Positions 1 through 8,869 of a stretch of 64,000 nucleotides of DNA are shown here, piece by piece. A model generated the notes under the pieces. It made no database searches and had not been told where the DNA came from. It worked only from the letters and a program-made list of their open reading frames with translations. The translations under genes were made by a program, and so were the position numbers. This DNA is from Agrobacterium cucumeris (lineage in GTDB: Bacteria > Pseudomonadota > Alphaproteobacteria > Rhizobiales > Rhizobiaceae): assembly GCF_030036535.1 (NCBI RefSeq), contig NZ_CP080387.1, forward strand, positions 372,001-436,000, in the 5' to 3' direction. Numbering within the stretch: the first letter of the stretch is position 1; every line of letters begins with the position of its first letter.

Positions 1-227
1 CTTCAATCCGTATAAATCCTTGTTTGCCGGGTAGTGATAATTGCTAATATAGATACACTGTATGTTCCGCCAATCCCCCTTCATCCATAACCCACTATTG
101 TCTTCATGCTGATGAAGATTAAGGGGCACAGATGGAGGCGAACGGAAGCTTGCCGGGGTTCCCGGTTTAACAGCCGATTGCGGAATTCCGTATCTGTCTG
201 CTTCAGGTCATTCGGAACGCGAACCGC
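1..227. other. Left-edge intergenic sequence, no gene supported
   Basis: A/T-richer sequence downstream of the phosphatase gene. Short open frames here have no start context or recognisable protein. No tRNA-like or strong terminator structure was seen. It probably continues into an intergenic region outside the window. Confidence 0.4.
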
Positions 228-998
228 TCAACGGTTGCGGCCGGAATTGCGCTGGCCCGCATCCAGTCCCCAATGTCGGAGGCCTTCCATCACACCATCC
301 GCTTCAGTCGCGCCCGAGAGGTAAAACCGGCTATTGCGGTTTGCCAGGGAAACAAGTTCCGGCAAGGCATTGCCAACGATCACACCGCGAACGTCATTTA
401 ACTCGAACATCGCTCGATCATTGCCAGTATCGCCCGCAACGACCGATTCGTCGAGACCGATATGCAGTTGTCCACATAACCATGCCAGTGCGGCACCCTT
501 GTCGGCGGCCTTTGGCAATATGTCGAGGTCGCGACCGCTGGAATAAACGATGCGGGCATCGATATCAGCCGCCAGCAGCGCGTTTTCAATATCGGCAAGC
601 GCCTTTTCATCGGCATCATGCAGGAACCAGCTGGATTTGAGGCCATGCTGATATTGCTCTTCCTGCATCGTCACATCGGCTATGCGGCCCATGACATCGG
701 CAATCCGCTTCGGATCGAAGCCGGTGCCGAGTGAGTGCCTGTAAGCGCTTTCCAGTTCGCTGCGCTCCTTGGCATGCAGCATGGTTCCAACACCGCCGAT
801 GATATAATCGGGCGGTGGCAGCGGCACCTCTTCCAACAGCGCAAGCTGGTCATCGACCAGCCTGCCGCTGTTAAAGACCAGAACCGGACGATACTCGTCC
901 GGCAATGATTGCCAGAAATCGCGGAACCGGCGCGTGGCATCGTTGTTGCCGACAACGGTTCCGTCGAGATCGGTGGAAAAAAGGCGAAGTGGTCTCAA
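228..998 (-). CDS. mfppA: Mannosylfructose-phosphate phosphatase
   Basis: HAD-superfamily sugar-phosphate phosphatase of 256 residues. The N-terminal nucleophile motif FSTDLDGTVVG (residues ~7-17) and the late AGDTGNDRAMF motif, which binds Mg2+, are both present, as in the sucrose-phosphate phosphatase family. It is expected to dephosphorylate mannosylfructose-6-phosphate to the disaccharide beta-fructofuranosyl alpha-mannopyranoside in the cytoplasm. Its ATG overlaps the stop of the upstream synthase gene by four bases (ATGA), so the two are translationally coupled. The specific name rests on family knowledge plus this pairing; a generic sucrose-phosphate-phosphatase-like enzyme is the fallback. 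Confidence 0.88.
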   Translation of the reverse strand: MRPLRLFSTDLDGTVVGNNDATRRFRDFWQSLPDEYRPVLVFNSGRLVDDQLALLEEVPLPPPDYIIGGVGTMLHAKERSELESAYRHSLGTGFDPKRIADVMGRIADVTMQEEQYQHGLKSSWFLHDADEKALADIENALLAADIDARIVYSSGRDLDILPKAADKGAALAWLCGQLHIGLDESVVAGDTGNDRAMFELNDVRGVIVGNALPELVSLANRNSRFYLSGATEADGVMEGLRHWGLDAGQRNSGRNR

Positions 999-2359
999 TC
1001 GCCGTCATTCCACGGTTCGGCCCAGTCCGCCTCTTCGAGAACCGGCATCATGGTCCTGCCTTCAACAAGCGCCAGCAATTGCTGGGCAATGCCCGTCCAG
1101 GTGAACAGGCTGCGCGCCTTGTGCGCGCCCATGCGCGAAAGCCGCCCGTAAAGCCGCTCATGCTTGAAGGGTTTCATCATGGTAATGCCGAGGTCTTCCT
1201 TGTCGAAAGGATCGGCAAACAATGCATGGCGGCCATAGCTCACAGCCCGGAATAGCCCGCCATGGATGGTAACGACGGTCGGCGTGCCGCTGGCCATCGC
1301 TTCGATCGCCGTCATGCCGAAAGGTTCGTAACGGCTGGAAAGCACGAAAAGATCGGCGGCGCGGTAGATATCCGGCAGGTCCTCATCCGCGACGTATCCG
1401 GAAAACGCCACCTTGTCTTCCAGTCCAAGCGCTTTCACGCGGTCCTTCAGCTGGTTGAGAATGGTGGTTTCCTGTTCGTCCATGTTCTCGCCGCCGACGG
1501 CCAGATGCAGGCGGGCTTCCGGTTCGCGCTCGGCAAGGACGGAAAAGCCGTCGATCAAAAGGTCGTAACCCTTGTTGGTGGCCAGCCGCCCCAGCGCCAG
1601 CACCACCTTGCCCTCGAAACCGAAACGCTGGCGGATCATCTGCCGCGTCGCATCCGAAACCGGGAAGAAGCGGTTGTCGTCATAACCCGGCGGGATCATG
1701 TGGATGTGTTTGCGCTTTTGCCCGTAATCTTCAATCAGCACGTCAAGCTGAACCGGCGTCGTGGCAATCACCATGTCGCAGCTGCGATAGATGATCAGCT
1801 CGTGCTGGATGCGCTCCTTGAAATTGAATTCCAGTTCGAACGTATCGGCCTTTTCCGGATAGTCGGTCTCCATCTGGCGTTTCTTCCAGATGCCGAGCGA
1901 ATGCGGTGTGTGCAGATGCGGGATTTTCAGCGCTTCGGACAGTCGCTGCCCGGCCACGCCCGCATCCCAGTAATGGCTGTTGATGAAGGAGTAATTGAGG
2001 TCGTTTTTCTTGATGAAACGCAGTGCGTTTTCGCACCATTCCATCAGGTGGCGATGCAGATATTCCTTGGGAATGAAATCGCGCCCGCCACAGGGAATGC
2101 GCACCACACGGACGCGCTCGTCAACCTCGTCGAATTCCGGCTGGTCTTCGAAGCGGCGGGTATAAAGATCGACAGTATAACCGAGCTGGCCGAGTTTGCG
2201 TGCAAGCTCAAGCACATAAACCACCTGTCCACCGGTGTCGGCAGCGCCCAGTGGCGGGTGCGCGGCGACATAGCCATGCGTCGATATGAGAGCTATCCGC
2301 GGATAGCGTTCAGTTTCGCTCGTGGTTGTCATGGGTCCCATCTTGGTAAATTTTTCCAA
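995..2359 (-). CDS. mfpsA: Mannosylfructose-phosphate synthase (GT4 glycosyltransferase)
   Basis: Retaining GT4 glycosyltransferase resembling sucrose-phosphate synthase; predicted to join GDP-mannose and fructose-6-phosphate. The N-terminal half carries the acceptor-side GAADTGGQVVYVLELA stretch and the HTPHSLG loop. The C-terminal Rossmann half carries LGRLATNKGYDLLI and the nucleotide-sugar E-x7-E motif in EPFGMTAIEAMASG. The frame opens with TTG at 2359; ATG codons at 2341 and 2332 are equally possible because none has a strong Shine-Dalgarno. It is first in a two-gene operon with the phosphatase. Mannosylfructose is a known Agrobacterium compatible solute, so osmotic regulation is plausible, but no site for it is visible. 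Confidence 0.88.
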   Translation of the reverse strand: MEKFTKMGPMTTTSETERYPRIALISTHGYVAAHPPLGAADTGGQVVYVLELARKLGQLGYTVDLYTRRFEDQPEFDEVDERVRVVRIPCGGRDFIPKEYLHRHLMEWCENALRFIKKNDLNYSFINSHYWDAGVAGQRLSEALKIPHLHTPHSLGIWKKRQMETDYPEKADTFELEFNFKERIQHELIIYRSCDMVIATTPVQLDVLIEDYGQKRKHIHMIPPGYDDNRFFPVSDATRQMIRQRFGFEGKVVLALGRLATNKGYDLLIDGFSVLAEREPEARLHLAVGGENMDEQETTILNQLKDRVKALGLEDKVAFSGYVADEDLPDIYRAADLFVLSSRYEPFGMTAIEAMASGTPTVVTIHGGLFRAVSYGRHALFADPFDKEDLGITMMKPFKHERLYGRLSRMGAHKARSLFTWTGIAQQLLALVEGRTMMPVLEEADWAEPWNDGD

Positions 2360-2444
2360 TTAACCCGATAAAAAGACCAAAGAGCACAAAAGGTTCCATA
2401 AAAACCTGAATAAAATAGGTGCCGTATTTCGCCGGATAGCGTTT

Positions 2445-3218
2445 TCAGACGCTGCGCTGCTGCTGCCTCAAACGGGAAATCCGGTCCCATTCACGCGCCT
2501 GATGCGCCCTGGATGTCGTCTCTACGATGAAGTCGATATGAGCCTCTGCCGCAGCCCTTGCCGCCGCCGGATAGCCGCTCGCGATGGCGTCATGGATGGC
2601 GATATGCTGTCTCAGCACCTCGTCATGGGCGCCCGCGACGGTGAAGATGAGATGGCGATTGTAAAAGATGTCGTCGCTCAAAAGCCGGTAGCAGGACCGC
2701 AACGTGTGCATCAGCACGATATTATGCGCCGCCTCGCCAATGGCGTTGTGAAATTCCACATCGCCGGAAAGCTCGTCATCGAAACGGCCGGCCTCATGGG
2801 CTTCCCGCATCCTGTCGACGATGGCGGCGAGGTTGCGCCTGTCCGGCTCTGTCGCCCGTTGCGCTGCAAGTTCGGCGGTCATGCCTTCGATATAACGGCG
2901 ATATTCGAGAAAATCCCGCGTTGCCCGGCTGTGGCGGGTGATCAGCGCACTCAGGGGGTCGGAAAACACCGGGCCGACAATATCCGCGACGAACGTGCCG
3001 CCGCCATGTCTGCTGACGAGAAGGCCACGGGTTTCAAGCTCCTTCAGTGCTTCCCGAAGGATCGGCCGCGAGACGTCCAGCTTTTGCGCCAGTTCACGCT
3101 CGCCGGGCAGGCGGTCGCCATCCCGCAATATGCCGTCGAGGATCAGTTCCTCGAAGCGTAGGATCACCTCCTGCGATGTGCGGCTGTGCTCGATGCGCGC
3201 AAAAAGCGTTTCATCCAT
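2445..3218 (-). CDS. GntR-family regulator, FadR subfamily
   Basis: About 257 residues from the ATG at 3218, chosen because GGAGA lies about 8 nt upstream; in-frame starts farther upstream lack a ribosome site. The N-terminal winged helix has GDRLPGERELAQKLDVSRPILREALKELETRG. The C-terminal all-helical FCD ligand domain has the spaced His/Asp residues (for example EFHNAI and HIAIHDAI) that bind a metal and an organic acid in this family. It lies just upstream of and co-directional with the mannosylfructose genes (86-104 bp gap), so control of that operon is possible but unproven. The effector is unknown. Confidence 0.85.
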   Translation of the reverse strand: MDETLFARIEHSRTSQEVILRFEELILDGILRDGDRLPGERELAQKLDVSRPILREALKELETRGLLVSRHGGGTFVADIVGPVFSDPLSALITRHSRATRDFLEYRRYIEGMTAELAAQRATEPDRRNLAAIVDRMREAHEAGRFDDELSGDVEFHNAIGEAAHNIVLMHTLRSCYRLLSDDIFYNRHLIFTVAGAHDEVLRQHIAIHDAIASGYPAAARAAAEAHIDFIVETTSRAHQAREWDRISRLRQQQRSV

Positions 3219-3515
3219 CGCAGAAGTCTCCGGCGAAATCCCGCCCCTGATTTTGATATTGGGCAAATTATCAGCCAAGCATTGCACTGGTCAAATATTC
3301 TGTCCAGTTCCGAGCGAGTGGCGTCTTGTGTAGCTGCGGCAACTCGGCATCTGCCTTTCCAAACTGGCTTTTGTTAAAGCAGGCTTGGGGCAGGGTGACG
3401 ATGGCGGATTTTTGTCGTCAGATGGATCAAAACAATTACATCGGCTTCGATTGCGATGTTTTCATTGTGATCGATGTTTTAGAAATCCGGGATAGGAAGC
3501 GGGGACGAAATCGCA

Positions 3516-4790
3516 ATGGCCAAGGGTAGATTTGCTTTCGCAAGCGCGCCGGAAAGATCGCTGGCGCTCGGGGAGGTTCATGCGCGGCCGACGGTGCTTC
3601 TCGCACCCTCGCGCATCATCGTCCAGCTCGCCTTCATGATGGATGGCGGTTCGGCCGTGCATCACTCGGTCATCGCGGAAATGTCGCGCAGCCGCGGTGT
3701 TGCGCCGCCGGAACGCGATGCCCGCCACCATGCCATGCCCTGGGGGCAGGGGACCTTGCGCTGGGAGCGGCATACCGAATTTTCGACCTGGTTCTGGGAT
3801 GGCCCCGCGCCGGAAAAATTCGGCGGCGAGATTGCCGGCGATCCCTTCGGCGACGGCTTTTCGCCGCCCGGCTCGCTGATCTCGGGCGTGCGGCTTGAAA
3901 TCCGTCCGGAAAACGGCGTGGCGTCTCAGGCAGAGACGATCTTCGAGCCGACCAGCCTCTGTCACAGCGACGTGCGCGACGGTCAGGCGGCGATCCTCAC
4001 CGATTTCCGGCAGGATCGCGACGGGCTGACGCAGATATTGGTGATCGACCGGGGCCTCACCGATTACAGCCGTGGCGCGCTGGTGCAGCGGCTTCTCGAT
4101 ATCGAGACCTATCGCACCCTTGCCATGCTCGGCTTGCCGATGGCGCAGACGCTTTCGCCCGAAATCCGCCGCATCGAGGATGGCCTGACCGGTATCACCC
4201 AGCGCATGAAAAACGGCGCGCGCGACGAGGCGGACGCGCTGCTGGCGGAAATGACCCGGCTTGCGGCGGAACTGGAAGCCAATGCCGCGCTCAGCCTCTA
4301 TCGTTTCGGCGCCAGCCGCGCCTATGACGGCATCGTGCGCGAACGCATCCGGGCGCTTGCGGAAACCCCGGTGCAGGGCCACGAGACCATGGGCAGCTTT
4401 CTGGAACGGCGCATGGCGCCGGCCATGCGCACGTGCCAGTCGGTGGAGGAGCGGCAGGCCAATCTGTCGCGCAAGCTCTATCGCGCTACGGCGCTCGTCC
4501 GAAGCTGGATCGATGTGGAACTGGAACGGCAGAATACGGTGTTGCTGAACACCATGAACAAGCGCGCCGCTATGCAGCTTCGCCTGCAGCAGACGGTCGA
4601 AGGCCTCTCGGTCGCCGCCATTTCCTATTATGTCGTCGGCCTCATCGGTTATCTCACCAAGGCGATCAGCCATGATGTGCTGCCGCTCGACCCCGCCGTG
4701 GTCACCGGCATCTCCGTTCCCTTCGCGGTCCTCGGCGTCTGGTGGGTGGTGCGCCGCATCCGCCGCTCCCATGCCGAGGGCGGGCACTGA
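3516..4790 (+). CDS. DUF3422 family membrane-anchored protein
   Basis: 424 residues matching the proteobacterial DUF3422 family, recognised from the N-terminal ERSLALGEVHARP stretch and overall length. Most of the protein is soluble. The C-terminus has two hydrophobic segments (roughly residues 365-385 and 393-412) followed by a basic RRIRRSH tail, suggesting an inner-membrane anchor facing the cytoplasm. A central Glu/Ala/Arg-rich helical part (about residues 220-340) could form a coiled coil. No catalytic motif is recognised and the function is unknown. It is a single gene, divergent from the GntR regulator, and a palindromic repeat follows its stop. Confidence 0.8.
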   Translation: MAKGRFAFASAPERSLALGEVHARPTVLLAPSRIIVQLAFMMDGGSAVHHSVIAEMSRSRGVAPPERDARHHAMPWGQGTLRWERHTEFSTWFWDGPAPEKFGGEIAGDPFGDGFSPPGSLISGVRLEIRPENGVASQAETIFEPTSLCHSDVRDGQAAILTDFRQDRDGLTQILVIDRGLTDYSRGALVQRLLDIETYRTLAMLGLPMAQTLSPEIRRIEDGLTGITQRMKNGARDEADALLAEMTRLAAELEANAALSLYRFGASRAYDGIVRERIRALAETPVQGHETMGSFLERRMAPAMRTCQSVEERQANLSRKLYRATALVRSWIDVELERQNTVLLNTMNKRAAMQLRLQQTVEGLSVAAISYYVVGLIGYLTKAISHDVLPLDPAVVTGISVPFAVLGVWWVVRRIRRSHAEGGH

Positions 4791-4800
4791 GGGCCAAGTT

Positions 4801-4940
4801 TCCCTCATTCCTGTTCCCGGGAACGAGCCCGAGAATGTCACAGGAATCCAGCCGACGCGCGTCCGCGCGGCGGGAAGGACTCCTTTCAGCCCGAGGACTT
4901 GGGCTGGCTGGATCCCTGTGACAGGCACAGGGATGAGGGA
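4801..4940. repeat. Modular intergenic palindrome, family A, copy 1
   Basis: A 140-bp element between convergent genes. It begins TCCCTCATTCCTGT and ends with its near inverse ACAGGGATGAGGGA; an inner core contains AGCCCGAGGACTTGGGCTGGCTGG and GACGCGCGTCCGCGCGGCGGG (split here to name the parts). The left terminal hairpin carries extra sequence relative to the copy at 10252-10371, which lies in opposite orientation. Confidence 0.85.
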
Positions 4941-4969
4941 GGATAGGTGGTGCCGACGCGACGCCTGCC

Positions 4970-5869
4970 TCAACCCTGCTCCCAATAGGGTGAAGGCCCA
5001 TAGAGCCCGGCCAGATAGTCGATGAACAGTCGAACCTTCGCAGGCAGGAACTGCCGGCTCGGATAAACCGCCGAGAGAGTGACGTTTCGCGACCCTTCAT
5101 AGCCAGGGAGAACCTGTACCAGTTTGCCGGCGCGCAATTCATGGCCGATATCCCAGGTGGAACGCAGTGCAATGCCAAGTCCTGAAATCACCGCCTCGCG
5201 GATCACCTCGCTGGAATTGGTGACCAGCATGCCTTCCGGGCGAATACTGAGCGCGCCGCCCGGTCCTTCCAGTCGCCATACATCATTATTATGTGCCGGC
5301 AGGCAGCGGTGCTTCTTCAGATCCTCGATTGTTGCAGGCATGCCGTGCGCGGCCACATAATTCGCCGAGGCGCAGAGCACCCGGCGCACCGGCGCCAGCC
5401 TGCGGGCCACGAGGCTGGAGGAATTCAGATCGGCGATACGGATGGCCAGATCGTAACCACCCTCGATGATGTCGATGAATTCGTCGCTCAGCACTAGATT
5501 GACCGAAAGATCAGGATGCCGCTCCATGAAACCCTTCAGATGCGGCGCGATATGCATGCGCCCGAAGGAGGTCGGCGCGGAAACCTTCAGCGTGCCGTTG
5601 ACCGTATTGGCGCGGCCGGACACGAAATCCTCGGCCTCCTCCAGCCCTTCCAGCACGGCCAGTACACGCTCATAAAAACCCTGCCCCGCTTCGGTCAGCG
5701 AGATTTGCCGCGTGGTGCGCTGAAAAAGCCGCGCCCCGAGCTTTTCTTCCAGCCGCTTGATGCGCTTGGAAATGACGGCGGGCGAATAACCAAGCTCCCT
5801 TGCGGCCAGCGACATGCTGCCGGAAGCGGCAACGCTTGCGAAGACTTCCAGATCGCCGAGATTCGTCAT
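4970..5869 (-). CDS. LysR-family transcriptional regulator
   Basis: 299 residues. The N-terminal winged helix-turn-helix (residues ~1-60; FASVAASGSMSLAARELGYSPAVISKRIKRLEEKLGARLFQR) is typical of LysR proteins, followed by a periplasmic-binding-protein-like effector domain. It is divergent from the glycolate oxidase operon, with about 110 bp between start codons, so it is the natural candidate regulator of glcDEF; E. coli uses a GntR protein, GlcC, for that job. An inverted repeat lies just upstream of its start. The effector cannot be read from sequence. Confidence 0.88.
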   Translation of the reverse strand: MTNLGDLEVFASVAASGSMSLAARELGYSPAVISKRIKRLEEKLGARLFQRTTRQISLTEAGQGFYERVLAVLEGLEEAEDFVSGRANTVNGTLKVSAPTSFGRMHIAPHLKGFMERHPDLSVNLVLSDEFIDIIEGGYDLAIRIADLNSSSLVARRLAPVRRVLCASANYVAAHGMPATIEDLKKHRCLPAHNNDVWRLEGPGGALSIRPEGMLVTNSSEVIREAVISGLGIALRSTWDIGHELRAGKLVQVLPGYEGSRNVTLSAVYPSRQFLPAKVRLFIDYLAGLYGPSPYWEQG

Positions 5870-5884
5870 AGTTGCCCTCGATTG

Positions 5885-5899
5885 TTTCCAGAATGGAAA
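5885..5899. promoter_or_regulatory. Candidate LysR operator upstream of lysR-type gene / glcD
   Basis: Perfect inverted repeat TTTCCA-GAA-TGGAAA 16 bp upstream of the regulator's start codon and about 80 bp upstream of the glcD start. The position suits autoregulation and divergent control. The pairing with this regulator is inference. Confidence 0.4.
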
Positions 5900-5979
5900 A
5901 AATCCATAACATTTGATTGCGCCGTTTCAAAGTGGTAAAGAAAGAATACCAGTTGGGAAAATGGCAGGGAGGAGGCGCG

Positions 5980-7413
5980 GTGACGCAGCCGATCAAGTTT
6001 CTGGAGCCGCGCGCGAAAGTCGTCGCCGGCCGCGACCGCATCATAGCGGACCTCAAGGATATTCTGCCGGCGGACTGTCTTGTGCACGAACCGCGCGAAC
6101 TTGTGCCTTTTGAAACCGACGCCTTCGTCTCCTATCGCCGCCTGCCGCTGGCCGTGGCGTTGCCGAAAACGACGGAGGAGGTGGCGGCGGTGATGAAGTA
6201 TTGTCACCGCTACGGCATTCCGGTCGTTCCGCGTGGGGCCGGCACCTCGCTCTCCGGCGGCGCGATCCCGCAGGAAGATGCGGTGGTGATCGGCCTTTCG
6301 AAGATGGCCTCGATCCTCGAACTGGATTTTTATAACCGTACGGCGCGGGTGCAGGCGGGCGTCACCAATCTTTCCATTTCCGATGCGGCCGGCGCGGAAG
6401 GTTTCTTCTATGCGCCGGACCCCAGCTCGCAGCTTGCCTGCACCATCGGCGGCAATATCGGCATGAATTCCGGCGGCGCGCATTGTCTGAAATACGGTGT
6501 CACCACCAATAATCTGCTCGGCGTGAAAATGGTGCTGGTGGATGGCACGGTGCTGGAACTGGGCGGCAAGCACCTCGATGCTGCCGGCTACGATCTGCTC
6601 GCCCTTGTCTGCGGCTCGGAAGGCCAGCTCGGTATCGTGACGGAAGCGACAGTGCGGCTGATCGCCAGGCCGGCAGGCGCGCGACCGGTGCTGTTCGGCT
6701 TCGAGACGTCGGAGGAGGCCGGCTCCTGCGTGGCCGATATTATCGGCGCGGGTATCATCCCGGTCGCCATCGAATTCATGGACAAGCCGGCCATCGAAAT
6801 CTGCGAGGCCTTCGCCAAAGCGGGTTATCCGCTGGATGTCGGCGCGCTACTGATCGTCGAGGTCGAAGGCTCCGAGGCGGAAATGGACGCCATGCTGGCC
6901 GACATCGTGGCGATTGCCCGAAAACATGGCGTGAAGACCGTGAAGGAGTGCCAGTCGGCCATGGAGGCGGCGGCGATCTGGAAAGGCCGCAAATCCGCCT
7001 TCGGCGCAACCGGCCGCATCGCGGATTATATCTGCATGGATGGCACCGTGCCGCTCTCCCAGCTTTCTTATGTGCTGAAGAAGACGAGCGAAATCACCGA
7101 CCGGCTCGGCCTGCGCGTCGCCAATGTCTTCCATGCCGGCGATGGCAACATGCATCCGCTCATCCTGTTCAACGCCAACGATCCGGAGGATGCGGCCCGC
7201 GCGGAAGAGGCAGGCAATGAAATATTGAAGCTCTGCGTCGATGCCGGCGGCTGTTTGACCGGCGAACATGGTGTGGGCATCGAAAAACGGGATTTGATGC
7301 GCCACCAGTATGGTGAGGCCGATCTTGCCCAGCAGATGGCGGTGCGGGCGGCTTTCGATGAGGGCTGGCTGATGAACCCTTCCAAGGTGTTTCCGCTGGA
7401 GGGGAGGGGATGA
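5980..7413 (+). CDS. glcD: Glycolate oxidase subunit GlcD (FAD-linked)
   Basis: FAD-dependent 2-hydroxyacid dehydrogenase subunit. The start is taken as GTG at 5980 because GGGAGGAGG sits directly upstream; an in-frame ATG at 5917 has no such site and would add 21 residues. The PCMH-type FAD domain has PRGAGTSLSGGAIP, and the C-terminal FAD-oxidase domain has NVFHAGDGNMHPLILF and LTGEHGVGIEKRDLM, both conserved in GlcD. With GlcE and GlcF it oxidises glycolate to glyoxylate and passes electrons to the respiratory chain. It is first in glcDEF; an inverted-repeat element separates it from glcE. D-lactate dehydrogenase is an alternative for GlcD alone, but the trio argues against it. Confidence 0.93.
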   Translation: MTQPIKFLEPRAKVVAGRDRIIADLKDILPADCLVHEPRELVPFETDAFVSYRRLPLAVALPKTTEEVAAVMKYCHRYGIPVVPRGAGTSLSGGAIPQEDAVVIGLSKMASILELDFYNRTARVQAGVTNLSISDAAGAEGFFYAPDPSSQLACTIGGNIGMNSGGAHCLKYGVTTNNLLGVKMVLVDGTVLELGGKHLDAAGYDLLALVCGSEGQLGIVTEATVRLIARPAGARPVLFGFETSEEAGSCVADIIGAGIIPVAIEFMDKPAIEICEAFAKAGYPLDVGALLIVEVEGSEAEMDAMLADIVAIARKHGVKTVKECQSAMEAAAIWKGRKSAFGATGRIADYICMDGTVPLSQLSYVLKKTSEITDRLGLRVANVFHAGDGNMHPLILFNANDPEDAARAEEAGNEILKLCVDAGGCLTGEHGVGIEKRDLMRHQYGEADLAQQMAVRAAFDEGWLMNPSKVFPLEGRG

Positions 7414-7449
7414 TGGGTGTGAATTTTGTGACGATGGTGGGTGTGGCTT

Positions 7450-7604
7450 ACCCCCCTCTGCCCTCCCGGGCATCTCCCCCTCAAGGGGGGAGATTGGCGA
7501 GACGCACCGGCGTCGCTCCATCTCGACCGAAGAAAAACGCGGGACCTTGCCGCGAGTCGATCTCCCCCCTTGAGGGGGAGATGCCCGGCAGGGCAGAGGG
7601 GGGT
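7450..7604. repeat. Large inverted-repeat element inside the glc operon
   Basis: Two near-perfect arms of about 45 bp (7450-7494 and 7559-7604) face each other across a 64-bp centre. Each arm carries CCCCCCTCTGCCCT, a CGGGCATCTCC block and a CCCTCAAGGGGGGAGAT hairpin, so each folds by itself and the two pair with one another. It fills the glcD-glcE gap and carries no gene. The type resembles short interspersed palindromes of rhizobia. Confidence 0.85.
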
Positions 7605-7651
7605 ATCCCTCGCGCAAACGTCGCTATCCCATGCCCGGAGCCCGCGACCCC

Positions 7652-8866
7652 ATGCTGACCCCCTACGCAGAAACTCAGGTCGCCGACATCATCCGCGATC
7701 ACGCCGCGCGTAAAAGCGCGCTGAAAATCATCGGCGGCAACACCCGCTCCGGTTTCGGCAATGCTGTCGCAGCAGATGAAGCACTCTCTTCCCGCGCGAT
7801 GAACGGCATCGTCTCCTACCTGCCCGCCGAAATGGTCATGACCGTCAAGGCCGGCACCCCGCTCGCCATCGTCGAAGCGGCTCTCGCGGAAAACCGCCAG
7901 ATGATGGCCTTCGAGCCGATGGATCACCGCCCGATCATGGGCACCGAAGGTGAACCGACCATCGGCGGCGTCTTCGCCGCCAATGTTTCCGGCCCCCGCC
8001 GTTATGTAGCCGGTGCGGCCCGCGACAGCCTGCTCGGTATCCGTTTCGTCAACGGCAGCGGGGATGTGATCAAGGCCGGCGGCCGGGTGATGAAGAATGT
8101 CACCGGGCTCGATCTGTCGAAATTCCTCGCCGGATCGTTCGGCACGCTCGGTTTCCTCACCGAAGTCACCTTCCGTGTCCTGCCGAAACCGCCTGCGGAA
8201 AAAACCGTGGTCGTTTCCGGTCTCGACGATGAAGCGGCGACGCGCATCATGGCGGCGGCAATGGCGATGAGTGTCGAGGTTTCGGGCGCGGCGCATCTGC
8301 CGGAAAGCGTTCGTTCCCGTTTCATCGATGGCGGATTGCCGGACGGACCGGCGACCATCCTGCGGCTGGAAGGGCTCTCCGCCTCGGTGGAGGCGCGCAC
8401 GGCCAAACTCCTCTCCGTCATGGACCGGGTCGGGCCGTGGGTGCTGCTGGAGGGCGAGGAGAGCGGGCTTTTGTGGCGTCAGGTGCGGGATGTCGCGCCA
8501 TATGTGGGACAGGCAGCGAAGCCCTTGTGGAAAGTATCGGTCGCGCCTTCCGTGGGTCATCAGCTTGTCGCGGCGCTGCGCATGGAAGCGGGCATCGACG
8601 CCTTTTACGACTGGCAGGGCGGCCTTGTCTGGATGCAGATGGAGGCGGACCCCGAGGCGAATTTGCTGCGCGGCGCGATCCGGGCGCTCGGCGGCGGCCA
8701 CGCAACTTTGGTGAGGGCGAGCGATGCGGTGCGCGCCACGGTCGCTGCCTTCGAACCGCGCCCGGCGGCGGAAGCCATCTTGTCGTCGCGTATCAGGGAG
8801 AAGCTCGATCCGGCGGGCATCTTCAATCCCGGCAAGATGGCCGTGACGATCGAAAGGGCGGTCTGA
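7652..8866 (+). CDS. glcE: Glycolate oxidase FAD-binding subunit GlcE
   Basis: Second FAD-binding (PCMH) subunit of glycolate oxidase, about 404 residues. The FAD-pocket stretch IGGVFAANVSGPRRYVAGAARDSLLGIRFVNGSG and RVMKNVTGLDLSKFLAGSFGTLGFLTEVTF are characteristic. ATG at 7652 (MLTPYAE) is preferred; an in-frame ATG at 7631 would add seven residues, and neither has a strong ribosome site. It lies downstream of the inverted-repeat element and 3 bp before glcF, so E and F are surely co-transcribed. Whether D and E share one transcript depends on what the hairpin element does. Confidence 0.93.
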   Translation: MLTPYAETQVADIIRDHAARKSALKIIGGNTRSGFGNAVAADEALSSRAMNGIVSYLPAEMVMTVKAGTPLAIVEAALAENRQMMAFEPMDHRPIMGTEGEPTIGGVFAANVSGPRRYVAGAARDSLLGIRFVNGSGDVIKAGGRVMKNVTGLDLSKFLAGSFGTLGFLTEVTFRVLPKPPAEKTVVVSGLDDEAATRIMAAAMAMSVEVSGAAHLPESVRSRFIDGGLPDGPATILRLEGLSASVEARTAKLLSVMDRVGPWVLLEGEESGLLWRQVRDVAPYVGQAAKPLWKVSVAPSVGHQLVAALRMEAGIDAFYDWQGGLVWMQMEADPEANLLRGAIRALGGGHATLVRASDAVRATVAAFEPRPAAEAILSSRIREKLDPAGIFNPGKMAVTIERAV

Positions 8867-8869
8867 ACC

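Noticed and set aside
3286..3307. ACTGG...CCAGT inverted repeat upstream of the FadR-type regulator
   Set aside because: Short arms and a 12-bp spacer do not fit known FadR-family operators, so it was not listed as a site.
4801..4940. Palindromes considered as a CRISPR array or simple terminator
   Set aside because: Copies are scattered singly between genes with no regular spacers, and the elements are much longer and more complex than a terminator.
3462..4985. Minus-strand frame of about 507 codons opposite the DUF3422 gene
   Set aside because: Antisense shadow; includes the palindromic repeat at its start and has no recognisable domain.
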